This document shows, piece by piece, positions 22,469-34,800 of a stretch of 64,000 bases of DNA. The notes below the pieces were generated by a model. That model searched no databases. It worked only from the letters and a program-made list of their open reading frames with translations, and was not told where the DNA came from. How positions within the stretch are numbered: the first letter of the stretch is position 1; every line of letters begins with the position of its first letter. Source of the DNA: Cyanoderma ruficeps (Eukaryota > Chordata > Aves > Passeriformes > Timaliidae); NCBI GenBank assembly GCA_008694505.1, contig VZDJ01000116.1, positions 16,702,781-16,766,780 on the forward strand. The letters are read 5' to 3'. The position numbers and the translations under genes were made by a program.

Positions 22469-24529
22469 GAACCCTACTGCCTGTTTTAAACACTTCTGCT
22501 TTGCAGCAGTGGCTGATCCCATCCCAAGAAAGGCTGAGCACTGCTGTGGACAGGTGACAGCCACAGCACTGCTTCGAAGTGTGGTACAAATGGGCCAGGG
22601 TGTGCTGCCTGCCCTCTGCATGCCCAAATCCAGAGTACAGCACACTGCCTTGAAGACCAGGCATGCTGGCAGGTGCTATCATGGGATCCAGTGCCAGCCC
22701 AGCCCATGGGATAGCTAACAGGGGCGAGCTGTGACCCGTCCTGGGTGGGAGGAAATGCCAGAATGCTGCCCTGGGGGGCTTGGCTTAAAATTGGCAGCAA
22801 TTTTTTGTTTGAAGCTTTGTAGCTGCTTCGCATCTCTTTGCACGACAGGTCTGGCGCGTACCCTGGAACCCTTCCCCGGATCTTCCCATGAAAACTCCTA
22901 CAAAAAAAAAAAAAAAGCTTCTGCTTCATTTTAACCAAACCCAGAGCCCATCAGACAATCCAGATGGTCTCTCTCTCTATCAAGCAGTTTGGCCCAAATC
23001 CCAGTGGCAGACGGCAGGACCAGGCCTCCCCTGATAAAGAAGTTTGGGGTTTATTTTTCTCCCTGCTCCTCATCCATATTCAGAGGAACCCTGGGATTTT
23101 CCCAGGCAGCTGTTGCTCTCTGAAGCCCACACCATCAGGGTGCCCGGGTAACTTGGGATCAGCCAAATGCACCAGGGGCTGAGGTGTGGGAGGACGACCT
23201 TGGTACCCAGCCTGTCCCCCCACGCTGCTGTCCTGGCTCACCCAGCCCTTGTTATGTTGGCAGCCCTGGAAGGGTGTTGCTTTTGCAGCTGGAGCAGATG
23301 CTAAGGGGTTGACCACGGCTGGCAGCTCAGCTCTGTGGGATGCATCGTGGTGCTGGGGCATGGGGCACTGGCTGTGTGGCAGGTGGAGACAGAAAGCTCA
23401 CAGAGAACAGCAGAAGCTGAGGTACCTACAAGAGAAAATGTGGATGTCGGCCTGAAATAGTTTTCAGCTTCCCAGTCCTGTACTCCCACTGGAACTGGGA
23501 CAGGCGATGGTGGGCTCCAGGTAAGCCCTGCTGGCTACTCCCTTTGCCAAGACCACAGCCCAGTGTAAGTAACTGGGTGTTGCTGCAGCTGGACGGAGAG
23601 ATGGAGGGAGCCTGCTTTTTCTGCAGATCACAAGGATTTGCCTGAGGCAAGTGCTGCAAAAAAAACCGGAGGAAACAAGATCCTTCACTCCCTGCTGCCT
23701 TCCTGCCATCACCAAAGGTAAAGGGCAGGTTAGGAAGACCCGGTTCTGCTCTGCCAGCCAAGGGATGAAGGGGAGTTTGTGAGGGTGGGCGATCACAAGA
23801 TCACACTGATAGCAGCCTTTGGGGGACACCGAGCCACTCTGAAACAACCTTCACCCCTCAAAATTCAATTGAAGTCTACAGTTCAGACCCCTTCAGGTGC
23901 CATTGGCACCAGGGTCTCCCTGGGAGCCCCAGGACAGGCTGCAGGGCCACCTCTGCAGAAGCTATGCCAGCAAGGGGTCGGCTCTCAGAGTCCTGGGAAG
24001 CAGCTCATCTTCCTTGCTGTCAGGGCTGCTGGGTAGCAACGAGGAACAAATCCCTTTCATCCATCTCAGGCACAGCTTCCTCCTGGGACTGGGGCCAGAG
24101 GAAGGAGATGTCACGAAAATGCAGACAGATGATGGGAGCCAGCATTGGGGATGGAAAAGAGCTGCTGATCTGGGCCAAGCTGGTGCAACCCTGTGTGTGT
24201 GTGAGGTAGCCCTCGCTGGAGCAGTACCCCAGGCAGACACCTCCCTCTTGCCCTGATTAAGTAACTTGTGGAGCTCTATGTGCAGAGGGCATTGATTTAA
24301 GAGGCACTCTAGCCCCTGGGACCTGCCACCATTCCTGCAAATATTCACCATGTCCTGTTGCACCGGAGTGTCCACACTCACACACCACCCTCCCACTGTG
24401 GTACAGTGCAACAGGTTCCCATCTCCCCTCCTTCTGTGGATTTCCTCTCCGAGGACGACATTTGTAGCAGTTGCTGCCAGAAGCTGTGGCTGCATTGGGC
24501 ACATGAAAATACTTGGTTTTTTAAGGACT
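22469..24529. other. Intergenic region between the LTR and the SLIT1-proximal block
   Basis: No gene is seen. The notable feature is a 15-base A run at 22902-22916. Several open frames on both strands (for example 23962-24504 minus) lack domains or splice support. Confidence 0.65.
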
Positions 24530-24840
24530 CAGCACTCGGAGCCATGGGGTTACAAATGTTTGAGGTGTCATTAATAAAACAGGTGGCCAGCCCTCCTGGT
24601 TACACCCTCCTGCTTTGCATTTGCAGACCACAGGGAAAAAAATGGAAAGCAATAAAATTAATGCAATGTTTGTGTTTCTGAGATGTCAACTGTTTAGGGA
24701 CAAACTTGTAAGATTTCTTGGCTTCACTTCCTTTTGCATTGGAATAGGTGCATTTTGCCTTCTTCCCTTTAGGTTGGCCAAAAAGACGTTTTGGTTACTT
24801 GACTTTTAAAGATGTTCCTCTGGAATGGAAAAGAACATAG
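24530..24840. promoter_or_regulatory. Candidate SLIT1-proximal conserved element
   Basis: An AT-rich, non-repetitive block ending 0.8 kb before the SLIT1 start, lying just outside the CpG island. It contains TCATTAATAAAAC, AGCAATAAAATTAATGC and TGCATTGGAATAGG. It may be a proximal enhancer; this rests on texture and position only. Confidence 0.3.
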
Positions 24841-25373
24841 CTAATTCCACAGCCAGGACTTCAAGATTTGCTGTTTGTGTGTGAGGCAAAGCGCAAAGCA
24901 GAGCTGCCACCCAAGCCCCCTCTGCACGCTGGGGTGCTGAGCCGCGGGATTCCCACTCACGGGCCAGGCACCACCCCGGGTGATAAGCGCCAGCCTGTCG
25001 TGTGGTCCCCGAGGGCTGCCAGGTCCCCGTGCCTCACCTGGACTCTGTGGATGATGGGATGTAGTTTCAGGATGCCGCGTGGGAGAGAGGCCAAGGCTCC
25101 CTTAAGTACATCAGGGCATGAGAAAGCTTTTGGCACCCCCGAGGAGAGGTGGGAATGCTTTGCCTGCAGCCGCCTGGCTGTTTCTCCCCGGGGTGCCGCT
25201 GCCGCAGCCTCTCCCGGACAAGTCGGGTGTTTCGCGAACGCAGCCCGCTGTCCCGACCCGGAGCCCACCTTCCTGCACGGTCGGGGCGGTGCAGAGCCCC
25301 GACGGCTCCGGCGACCGCGTTGCCCGTGCCCTGCCCGGCCAGGACCGCCGCTACCTCCGCCGCCGCGGGTACC

Positions 25374-25397
25374 GGGGGCGCGGGGAGGGGCGCGGGT
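25374..25397 (+). promoter_or_regulatory. G-quadruplex motif in SLIT1 promoter/5' UTR
   Basis: Four G runs (5, 4, 4 and 3) are separated by loops of 3, 1 and 3 bases, followed by a further 7-G run near 25404-25410. The short loops fit the standard G4 pattern on the non-template strand. Confidence 0.55.
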
Positions 25398-25577
25398 GGT
25401 GGCGGGGGGGCCCGTCGGGGCGGGCAGGGCGGGAGGGAGGAGCCAGCGCGGGGGCTGAGCCTGGGCTGCGGGATGGGGCGGCAGTGAGGGTGGGCGGGTG
25501 TGCGCCGACGGGGCTTTCGCCCCGCAGCCGAGCCGCGCCGCGTCGAGCCCGGCTCCGCTCCGCTCCGCTCCTCGGTG

Positions 25578-25601
25578 ATGCGCAGCGGCCGCAGCCCCTG
25601 A
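25578..25601 (+). other. Short upstream ORF in the SLIT1 leader
   Basis: ATG at 25578 opens a seven-codon frame (MRSGRSP) ending in TGA at 25599-25601, 17 bases before the SLIT1 start. It is relevant only if transcription starts upstream of it, which its position makes likely. Confidence 0.5.
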
Positions 25602-25618
25602 CCCTACTGCCCGCTGCC

Positions 25619-25821
25619 ATGGCGGCCCCGACCCCCGGGGGTCCGGCGGGGGTCCCGGCGGGGCTGCGGGCCGCCGCCTGGCTGCTGGCGTGCGCCGTGC
25701 TGTGCCGGGGCCGCGCTGCCGCCTGCCCGCCGCTGTGCGCCTGCAGCGGCACCACGGTGGACTGCCACGGCTCGGCCCTGCGCGCCGTGCCCCGGAGCAT
25801 CCCCCGCGGCACCGAGCGCCT
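25619..25821 (+). CDS. SLIT1: SLIT1 exon 1 (signal peptide, LRR N-cap)
   Basis: The start codon is in good context (G at -3 and G at +4). The exon encodes 67 full codons plus CT of the next. The N-terminus is [20 protein letters not shown], followed by the hydrophobic core WLLACAVLC. The donor is GTGAGT at 25822. The N-terminal 30 residues are diverged from human, as expected for a signal peptide, whereas GTTVDCHG and IPRGTERL are conserved. Confidence 0.95.
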
Positions 25822-28800
25822 GTGAGTATCGCCGGGCTTTGTCCGCCGCCGGTGGGCGTGCGGCGATGGGGATGCGGGAGCCCGGTGGAGCGCCGGGGCC
25901 GGGAGCTTGTCCGAGGGTGTGTGTCCAAAAGCGCTTGAGGAGAGAGTGCCCCGCGGGGCCGCGTGGGCAAGAACCCCGCGGGGGCTGCGGAACGGACTCA
26001 GGAGCTCGTCAGGAGTGTGTGCGGGAGCCCGTCAGGGGATGCGTGTGGAGGAGGCTGTCCGTGGCGGGGTGTGCAGCAGCCTGTCTGGGGTGTGTGCAAG
26101 TGCCCGCCGTGTCTGTTAAGGGCAGTACGTGTGCAAATGCCCGTGAGGCCATCGTCGGCCGCCCAAAAGGTGCGTGTGCAAGAACCTCGAGGGGTGGGTA
26201 ATGTGCGGTGTCCCGCTACACCCGGGGGTTGTGTGTCTGTAAATTCCCGTCCAGGGGATACGTGTGCCAGGGCCTGTTAGGTGAGTTTATATATATATCA
26301 TCCCCTTCCTGAGGGAGGTGCAGTAGCCCGTCGAGGTGGAGAGCAGGCTGTGNNNNNNNNNNNGTGTGTGTGTGTGTGTGTGTGAAACCCTTTCTCTGTG
26401 TGAGGGTCGTGCAAGGGGTCCGGCATGTGCAAGATCCCGCATGTGCCAGTCTTTGTGCAAGTATGTGGAGCGGGGTTGGGATTAGAGCAGTGCCGGAGGG
26501 AGCGGGTTGCTCCGAGGCAGCCCAGAGTGGACTGCGCCTGTGGGTCCGCCAGCCCCATGGCACCCCCCGGCAAGTGTGTGGCCACCCCTCCAGTGATTTA
26601 TCAAAGGGTAGCTACACAGCCACAGGGGTTCTCTGAGGGTTCGTGTCACACCAAGCCTCTACCTGTGCTGGGCACCCCTTTGTCCCCAAGAAGCTCTCCT
26701 GGGAGTGCTGCACATTGTGTTAGGATCAGGTCCCATTGCCCCAGCTCCTCTTGAGACTCCCCCATGGTGTGACCAGCCTTCAGCCGTGCAGATCACCCAT
26801 CGTGAGCCAGACAGCTCACCCATCCTCTCCAGTCCCCTGTGCCTGCACCTCACTGCTCATCAAATCCCTTGCCACGTCCTCAGGGGTGCTGGGAGGTGCC
26901 CCTGCCTCTCTTAGCTGGGCCCCCATAAGGAAGGCTTTTCTCTCAGAGTCATGGTCCAGTCGGCGGTGTGGGTCCCGTGTTACCAGCTGAGCTCCCCGGA
27001 GCAGGAGGGGAGCCTCTGCTGCTGCGTCCGGCTGGGCAGGTCTGCCTGCCTTGGGTTTAGTGGCTGCAGGGGGCCCCCACCCAGGGAGAGCGGCATGAGC
27101 TGATCGTGTCCAACCTGCTGCTGGTAGCAGGTTCCTGGCTTGAAGGAACCCAGTCCGGGCAGGAGGGCAGGGCTGTCCCCTCTACTCAGCAGCAGCAGGT
27201 GCCCCATCCCAGAGGCTGCAATAGAGCATAGTGGCTGTACCACAGTAGCTGCCTGGCCCTGGGGCAGGCTGCTTCCACATCCCCCTTGCAGTGCAGGGAA
27301 CTGTTGAGCTGCTATCTCCTTGGGCAGCAGAGCTGCAGGATGTGTTCTAGGACAGCCACACACGGCGCTCCTGTCCCTGTGCTCTGCTGTTTGCAGCTCC
27401 TGGAGTGTGACTGTGCCCTTTGCCTGCAGATGGGCAGAGACCCCGCAGGAGAGGACTGCATACATGGACTGCAGACAGCCTGGCAGCTGCCAGGGCTGCA
27501 CTCAGCATGCAGCTTCAAGAGCTCTGCAGGATACCACTTTAGAGGAGTTTTCTTTTCTCCCACCATAATTATCCTCATACAAATGATTATTACCCAGCAC
27601 AGCAACCAGGCTGCTGTGAGTTGTCATCCCATAGACCAAGTTTATGAGGTCTGAGACAGGATCCCCTTTTCCGCTGTGCCAAGGGCAGGGGGAAGGTTTA
27701 TGCATAGCCTGCACTAGCCCTTGATGCCTCTTGGAGAGCCTAGTGGAGTCCTTGGCATCAGCTGTCCATGCACCTGGGTGCAGGGTCCTGGGGGAGTGTT
27801 GGCATCGAGTCCCCACCTCTGTCCACTGGGCAGGGGCTCAGCACTGCTCAGATGAAGCAATGCTGGAGTGAGCTAATGGAGGATGCCCCTGATGGGTTTC
27901 TCACTCCTGTTCTGGCAGGGCACCTCTCCCATTCTGGTGGTGGGTCCTGCTTGCTGTCTCCTGCCTGCACTGACCTGGTCCTCCATGTCTGTTGCCATTC
28001 AGCAGCATTGGGTTTTCTGGATTTTAATGCAGCTGGCGATGCCGGATCTTCTGTCTGGATTGAGCTAGACGTGCTTGCTCTCTCGTGGGTGTTGTCTGCT
28101 GGATAACTACTTCCTGCTGTTTTGCACACCCGTGCAGGTGCTTGAGGGTGTCTGTGCAGAGCAGGTCTATCTCCTAGCGGTGAAATCCTGCTGTAACAGC
28201 TCGTAAGTGAGTTTCAATTCCCTGTAAGCAGGCTGCAACCTTGCAGTCTGCAACTTCTCAGTGTTTGGTGGAGCAAGGTCAGCAGGCAGCTACAGGGGAG
28301 TCTGCAGCAGGGTCTGTGCTTAGGACCTGCTCTCTCCAGGAGTCAGCTCTCTGTGGGAAGTCATCAGCCTCTTATCATGCCCTCCACTGCATGCCTCTTT
28401 TCCCAAGCCCTGAGATGCACAGCGTGAGCAATGCCAACCTCACTGTGCATCCCACAGTGCCAGTGAGCAGTGGTGTCCCTGCTGTTGAATTTCTTGCCTG
28501 TTGCATTTCTCACCAGTGCAGTGTTTGGAGCCTCCAGGCTTCCTCCAGCCTCCCACCTGGCTGAGCCCCATGGTGGCATGGGTAGGACAGGGCAGCACTG
28601 CTGCTGCAGCCATGCCTGCTTGGCACTGCCATTGTGGGGACTCAGTCAGCAGCATCCTTGTGACAAGGTTTGTGCTCTGTCACTTTTGAAATACACCCTT
28701 TTCCTTTGAAAAACAGGGAATTACTTGCCTTGTGGTGTCACTGCACCTTTGGAGAATCATGGGCTGGGGGAAAATTGTCTTGTCTTCTGCTTCAGTTTGC

Positions 28801-31800
28801 CCTGTGGTATCTTCCTGGTGGGTGCTGTGCTGTTGAGTAGGGGCTGCAGATGTGTCTAGGATGGACTGTGAGTGATGGCTGCATGGGGGGGGACACAGGA
28901 CCCCTCTTCCCTTGTGCCAGGGCATATCACATTGCTCCCTAAGTGCCTTTTAGTCTGCAACCCAACATAAATGGGGGTTATGCACCTGCCCTCTGACTGG
29001 ATCAGGGCTGAGCAAGGTGGGAAGCAGCAAAGTTTCTGGGCACTTTGCACAGATGCCTGTGCTCCTGCCTACACCTCTGGCAAGCACAACAGAGGCCTGA
29101 AGGCTTTGTAGGCAGGATGGGGTGATAATCCTTCAGCACTACAGTGTTATCTGCTTCCAGGAGTCCCTCAGGCCTCAGCCACCAGAGAAGAGTTGTAGGA
29201 GGAGGTCACTGTTCCCTTCCCCACTTGCTTGCTTTTCTTTCTTCCTTTGAAAGTGTCTCTGAAGAGCAGACTGCCCTGTTGAGGAGGTGGATAGCTCTCC
29301 CCACACCAGAAGGATCAGTGCAAATTTGCCACTGTTAAATGGCAGCTTTTAAGCCCAGCTCTTTGCTTGTAGGGGATGAATTGACTGTGACGGTACTGCA
29401 CTCTCTCCTGCTATTGAATTTTTTGGCTGACAGCTGAGAATTGCCCCACTTGCCCCTTTTGCCTCCTCTCCAATGAGCTGAACATATGCTGTGTCCCTCC
29501 TCCCATTTGGAAGGCAGCAGAGCTGGGTTTGGGGGTCCCTATCACTGCACCCCTCCTGGCTCTGGCTTTTCCTTTCCAGGGTCCCTGCCTCAGCATTTAA
29601 TGGAACTTCTGTTTGCCTTATTCCCAAACTTTGGGGTTTGTCTGTGCTGAAATGGGCCCCGTGCAGTCTCTGCCATCCCTCTGTCTGCATTGGTGCAGGA
29701 AAGGGGTGCTGAGCTGCAGCCTTTGGGTGTGGGAGCACCATGCCAGGGCAGCTGCGCCTGAAGCCCTCTTGCACACTGCCCAACCATCCCCTGCTGAAAT
29801 TCCAGCAGCAAGCTCTTCTTCAGAGCATGTTTAATCCTTTCACCTGCATCTACCTCTCACCAGTTAATCAAAACGCCTTGCAGCAGCCAGGGTGGTGTAT
29901 TGCAGCAGCACTCCTGCATTCCACACCAGTTGTTGGGCTGCTTCCCCTTTCAAAGGCTTCAGGCAATCCTCGTTCTTCAGAAGCACCTTGAGGAAGTCAA
30001 CCTCTCTCTTCCCTGAAGTGCCTGGGCAGGTTCTCAGTGAGCAGTCTGGTTGCAGAGGGTCTGCACAGGGACAGCAGAGCTCTGGAGCAGGATGCAGGAC
30101 CTTTGTCCAGCCAGGGCAGTGCTTGGCTGGCCCTGCAGCCCTCAGCTCTCAGGACAGTCAGTGCTGGGCACTGGGAGGAGGCAGGCTGGCTTGGGAAGGT
30201 AGCCTGCCCAGCCCACTGCAGTAGCTTCCTTGGGAGCCTTCCTGGACAGAGGAAATTTGCAATTCTATTCCAATTTCTCCCTTCAGCTACGTCCAAGGCA
30301 GATGCTGTCTATATATTGCCATGGTAACGCTGCGTTCTCACTCTCTATGGAATTGCATGCTGGAAAAATATTAGTTTAAAAAACTATGTCGTGTTTGTAT
30401 TGACTGAAGTGGAGGCTGATAGTGGAGGATCTATTGTCCCCTGGTTGGGAAAAGTCACCAGTAACAGGCAATAAAGCCAGGCAGATTGGCCTCTAGTGAC
30501 CACTTCTCACCCCACACAGCAATTGCTTCCCTATAAACCCTTCCCTGGCTCTGTTTTATTGCATCCTTTAAAACAGATATTTTTGGCTTAAATGTGCTGC
30601 CACTTTGGCCCTCCAGAGTGATGCATTGTGCTAACAGCAATTCCTTGCTGCTGAGGTGGGAGCAAGGAAGAGGAATTGCTTCCAGCTTTAATTGTGGATC
30701 TCTCACATGCACCTTCAAATGCTGTTGCTGCTGTGTCCAGGGCCTGCATCCCCAGGGTGGGCTGAACATGGTGGCCATGGTGCCAGTGCAGGGCAGCACA
30801 CACAGAAACAAACAGTCCAGTTACAGAAACAGACTCCTAACAGGACCTGCATTTGCTCTGAGTTTCATTCTCCCCTACTTCATTGTTTCCTATCATAACT
30901 CTGGCTGGCAGAGGAGTGAGGCAGCTATAAAAGGCAAAGGCAGATGCATGAGGGACCCTCACAGGGCAGCAGAACCTGCATCCTGGGGGAACAGAAGGGA
31001 TTTGGGGTACCAGCAAGGTGGTATGGGCAGGGAAAGGATGTCCTGTCCAGGGAAAGGTGTACAAGCCCATGACCTCTCACTGAAGAGAGGGTTTTCCTGT
31101 ATCCTTGCTCTGATTTGCTGTCTGGCAGATTGGTGGAGGAGAGTACTGGAGCAGGACACGCATGTGGCCAACCAAGGGAGCCTGTCTTTGTCTTGCTTGA
31201 GCCCTTCATGGTTCCCTGCCCACTCCAGAGGTCCTCAGTGCTGCAGACACATCCTCTTGATCTTTATTGCTACTGAAATAACCTTTCATAAAACCGGAGA
31301 GGCAAGGAGATCTTTCTTGCGTGTTTTGCTGAAAAGCAGTAAAAAAACAGTTGTGTGTTAGCAAATGGCCTCATCCCAGGGGATGTCAGACCCAGATCAC
31401 TGCTCCCTGGCAGGCTTCCAGTGTGAGTAACTCCAAGGCCAGCTCCGGCAGCTGGCCCCTGTCCCCACTCAGGGGACAACCAGGGACAGCAGTGGTAGCA
31501 GTGGCGAGGGGAGCAGAGGTTTTCCTGCTGTACAGCACCAGGCTGCCAGTCAGCAATGTGAGCAGTAAGGACAGCCGGGGCCTTGGGGTCGTGGCACTGC
31601 TGGAAGTGAGGAGGGATGAGGGGACCTCTCCATGATGTTGGTGTGGGGTTGGCCCAAGGCTGTCCCCTCAGGAATCCTCTCAGACCTCCCTGCTGCATCA
31701 GGCTCTGGGGCTGTGCTGACTATCTGCTTCCCCAGCGTGCATTTTGGATGCACTTGCTGCTCAAAATAGCAGAGGCAAGTGTCCTGTGGGGGAGAGAGGC

Positions 31801-34800
31801 TGCTAGAGGAGGAAGATCAGAAAAAGGGAAGATTAATTTTTAAAGCAGTGCAGCCAAGGAGCAGCCCTGGGCACCAAGAGTGAGAGAGCTGCAAGATCCT
31901 GGCCCTGGATATTTCTGGGTTGGAGGAAGTCTTACATCCCAAATGGGACGCTCCAAGAGACCCATCTGGTCTGGGATTGAGTAGGCAGCTATAAGTGAGC
32001 AGTTCAGGTGCACTTGTCCTCTCATCCCTGGTGTGAGCAGCCCCAGGAGGTGTAAGGCAAAGAGGTTTTGCTGGGAGAGATGCAAAGTGGAACTCAATTT
32101 GATGAATGGTAGGAGGAAGCCTGAGGGCTGGGCAGCCTCCCCTGCCCTGGGAAGCAGAGGAGCTACAGAGAAGCTCCTCACCAGGCTACTCAGCACAGCA
32201 TAAAAAGCCAAATTTTGTGGGTATCCAGGAAAATCTGCTCTCTTGGCTGAGTCTCAGTTTCCACATTTGTGAAATAGAAATGCCCTGCTGCCTTTTCTCT
32301 CTCCTGCTGGGGTTCAGGGAGGTTATTTATTTATTTTTGACCTGAAGGTGGTACACCACGATGCTGTGTGAGTGTAAAGCATTCCCTGACTGTGAGCAGC
32401 TAATGGCTGTGGCATGAAAACCCCAGAGAGAAGTTAGGAGAACAGAAAGCCTTCCTGATCCTCACTGTTACTTGCGTGATCGATGCTGTTTGTAATGCCT
32501 AAAGAGCTGTTGTGATGCTAACCTGCTGTAGTGCCTCGTAAAAGCCTACAGAGCCTCCGGTGCTCTGGGGGCCATCCCTGTGCTTGGGGCTGGGTTCCCC
32601 TTTGGCTCAGGGCAGTGGTTCTGAGAGCCCACAGAGCACACAGCCACTCTTGGCTCTGCTTGTTGGGCACCTGCAGGCAGCGGGTAAGAGTGGTGCTGGC
32701 AAGGCGTTCACCCTGTGAGTGACACGCCTGAAGGAACTTCCATGTATCCCTTGGGCACCTTTGCTCTTCTTCAGGGGTCTGGTCAGCTCAGGGATGGGAT
32801 GGAAAAGGATAAGAAGGTGCTGAGCCCCTGGTGCAGCTGTGTCAGCCCAGGATGTGTGTGACCAGTGTCCCCTTCCTGAGCAGTGGGCAGCAGCACCCTG
32901 TAATTCCCTGGTACCTTGGAGAGGATGGAGTTAGCACCCAGCCATGGCCATATGGGCTCCAGAGAGCTGGTGAATGTGGTGCTGGTGCTGGAGGGGACCA
33001 GCTCTCCCAGGACTGGGAAGGGCCTCTGCCCCACATTTCCTTGTTCGAGCAGCTCAGTGAGCCTGTGCCGGAGCTAAGTTACATTCAAGCAGCTGGGTGA
33101 AATCTTGAGACGACTTGAAAAATGCAATAAAAGTGTAGGATGAAAGGTTGCAGCTGCTCTGTCCCCCAGTGCTGAGCACAGGGGTCAGTCTGGAGTCTAA
33201 GCCTCATCCATGTTTCCATTAGCAGTCCGTGTGATGGGACATGAGCTGCTTATGACAGATGAAGATGCCACCAGGATGGGAGAGATGCAAGAGGGCTGGA
33301 GAACGGGCTGAGATTTCAGAGTGGGCTTGGTGAATGGGAGGAATGAGCTGACAGAAAGGAAGTTGTTGCCTGGGGACTCGAGGAAAATGTTTGGTGGGAG
33401 GGAATCACCAACAGCACAGATGTGAAATGGGAGCACAAACAGAGAGGGTCCTGCCCCTGCAAGTCAGAGAGGCCCTGGGGAAGAGCTGCGCCCTTGGGGC
33501 TGGGGGGTTGCTGCAGGGAAGTGGGCTGGGAAAGAGGCCTGCACGGGCAAGGGAGCAGCCAGATCTCTGCACCATGGCGGGCTGGGCAGGCAGAGATGGG
33601 GTTCATCTGCTGTGAGAGGGGTTCAGGTCAGAGTTTTGTTAATGGTCCTGGAGGCAGGAGCAGTGACATGCTGGAATAAGGCACAGGGTAGTGTCAGTCC
33701 CTGTCCTTGAAGGAGCAGTGTGTGCATCTGCCTGGATTGATGGAGGGTGGCAGAGCTACTGCTGTGGGGTCCGTGACCTTCCAGCCCTCATTTCTCTGCT
33801 TCCCTGATTATTATCTGGCACTGCTGGCTCCAGCTGGGGTCAGGGCTCTGAGAGGAGGGCTATGGAGCTGTTGGGAGGGGAGCCATGCCCTGGGGGCCGG
33901 TGCTCTGAGGCAAGGGTGGGAACAGCAGAGAGACACATCTCATGGACAATACACCAACCCCTCTGGGCACCAGGGCAGGGGCAGCCAGGGCAGCAGGCAC
34001 CACAGGAGCACAGATCCTTTCCCACCAGCCTGGCAGTCGCTGCTCAGAGCTGTGGGCACCTGCTCTGTCCTGGCCCTGATGGGCCAGGGCACCTTTTGCC
34101 GCTGGTGGGTGCAAATGCAGGAATTAATCTCGTAGACTTTCCCTCTACATTCTTAAAAGCAGGATTCCGGGGAGCAGAGCAGTTAGGAATTCTGGCTCAG
34201 CAGGAGAGCAGAGCTGAGCTGAGCCACAGGGACAGGAGTCACATGTGTGTGAATAGCTGATGCTTTGCAACAGTGTAGGGATAGTGGGATTGCACTGTCT
34301 GCTCCTTCTCGCTCCTGATAAATCAGTGCCCAGGGAAATATCATTCATGTTGGCTGTATTTAATAAATTAGCTCTCAGCACTTGTGCTCTCTGAGGTTGT
34401 TACTGAGTTAGTGTAGCTCCAAACCCTGCAAAGGGAAAAGACATATCAGACCCCCTGGGAATGGATAAGCCATCCAAAGCTAGAAACCAAATATAAACCC
34501 AGACTATGCAAATCCAGTCTAACGAACCCTGCTGCAGCACAGACATCCCATCTGGGAGTGGGATGATCCACAAGCAATGTAGCAAAGGGACTGATTGTTT
34601 TAATGACTTTCTTCTTCCCGGGGAGAAATGGGAGGGAGGTTTCTGAAACTTGAGTGTTGCAAATGAAAATTTGCTGCCTCTCCATCAGCAATGTGAGATT
34701 TGGGGTGCTGGGGGGGAGAGGAAGGCAGCCTGAATAAATCTGAGGATGCTTTCTGGTGTTAAATTCTCAGAATTAGTGAGGAAGGAGCAGACCCTGTGTT

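Larger units (their letters stand above)
25180..26250 (+). promoter_or_regulatory. SLIT1: SLIT1 CpG-island promoter
   Basis: A very GC- and CpG-rich block covering exon 1. Immediately 5' of the start there are GC boxes (GGGGCGG near 25476, GGGCGGG near 25492) and a triple CTCCG repeat at about 25553-25571. I see no convincing TATA box, so initiation is probably dispersed, as is usual for CpG-island promoters. The transcription start cannot be placed from sequence alone. Confidence 0.75.
25916..26460 (+). repeat. Degenerate GC-rich minisatellite in SLIT1 intron 1
   Basis: Recurring diverged units of roughly 22-28 bases built on TGTGTGCAAG, then CCCGT, then AGGGG. Examples start at about 25984 (AGGAGCTCGTC region), 26013 (GTGTGTGCGGGAGCCCGTC), 26089 (TGTGTGCAAGTGCCCGCC), 26127 (ACGTGTGCAAATGCCCG), 26171 (GCGTGTGCAAGAACCTCG) and 26261 (ACGTGTGCCAGGGCCTG). 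Spacing is irregular. Confidence 0.6.

Noticed and set aside
22902..22916. 15-base A run as the tail of a retroposed gene or SINE
   Set aside because: The preceding sequence shows no SINE or mRNA-like body and no flanking duplication was found; treated as simple sequence.
24957..25970. 337-codon minus-strand open frame across the SLIT1 promoter
   Set aside because: It is antisense to a CpG island and exon 1. The residue mix (R, P, A, G) is that of translated GC-rich DNA, with no domain.
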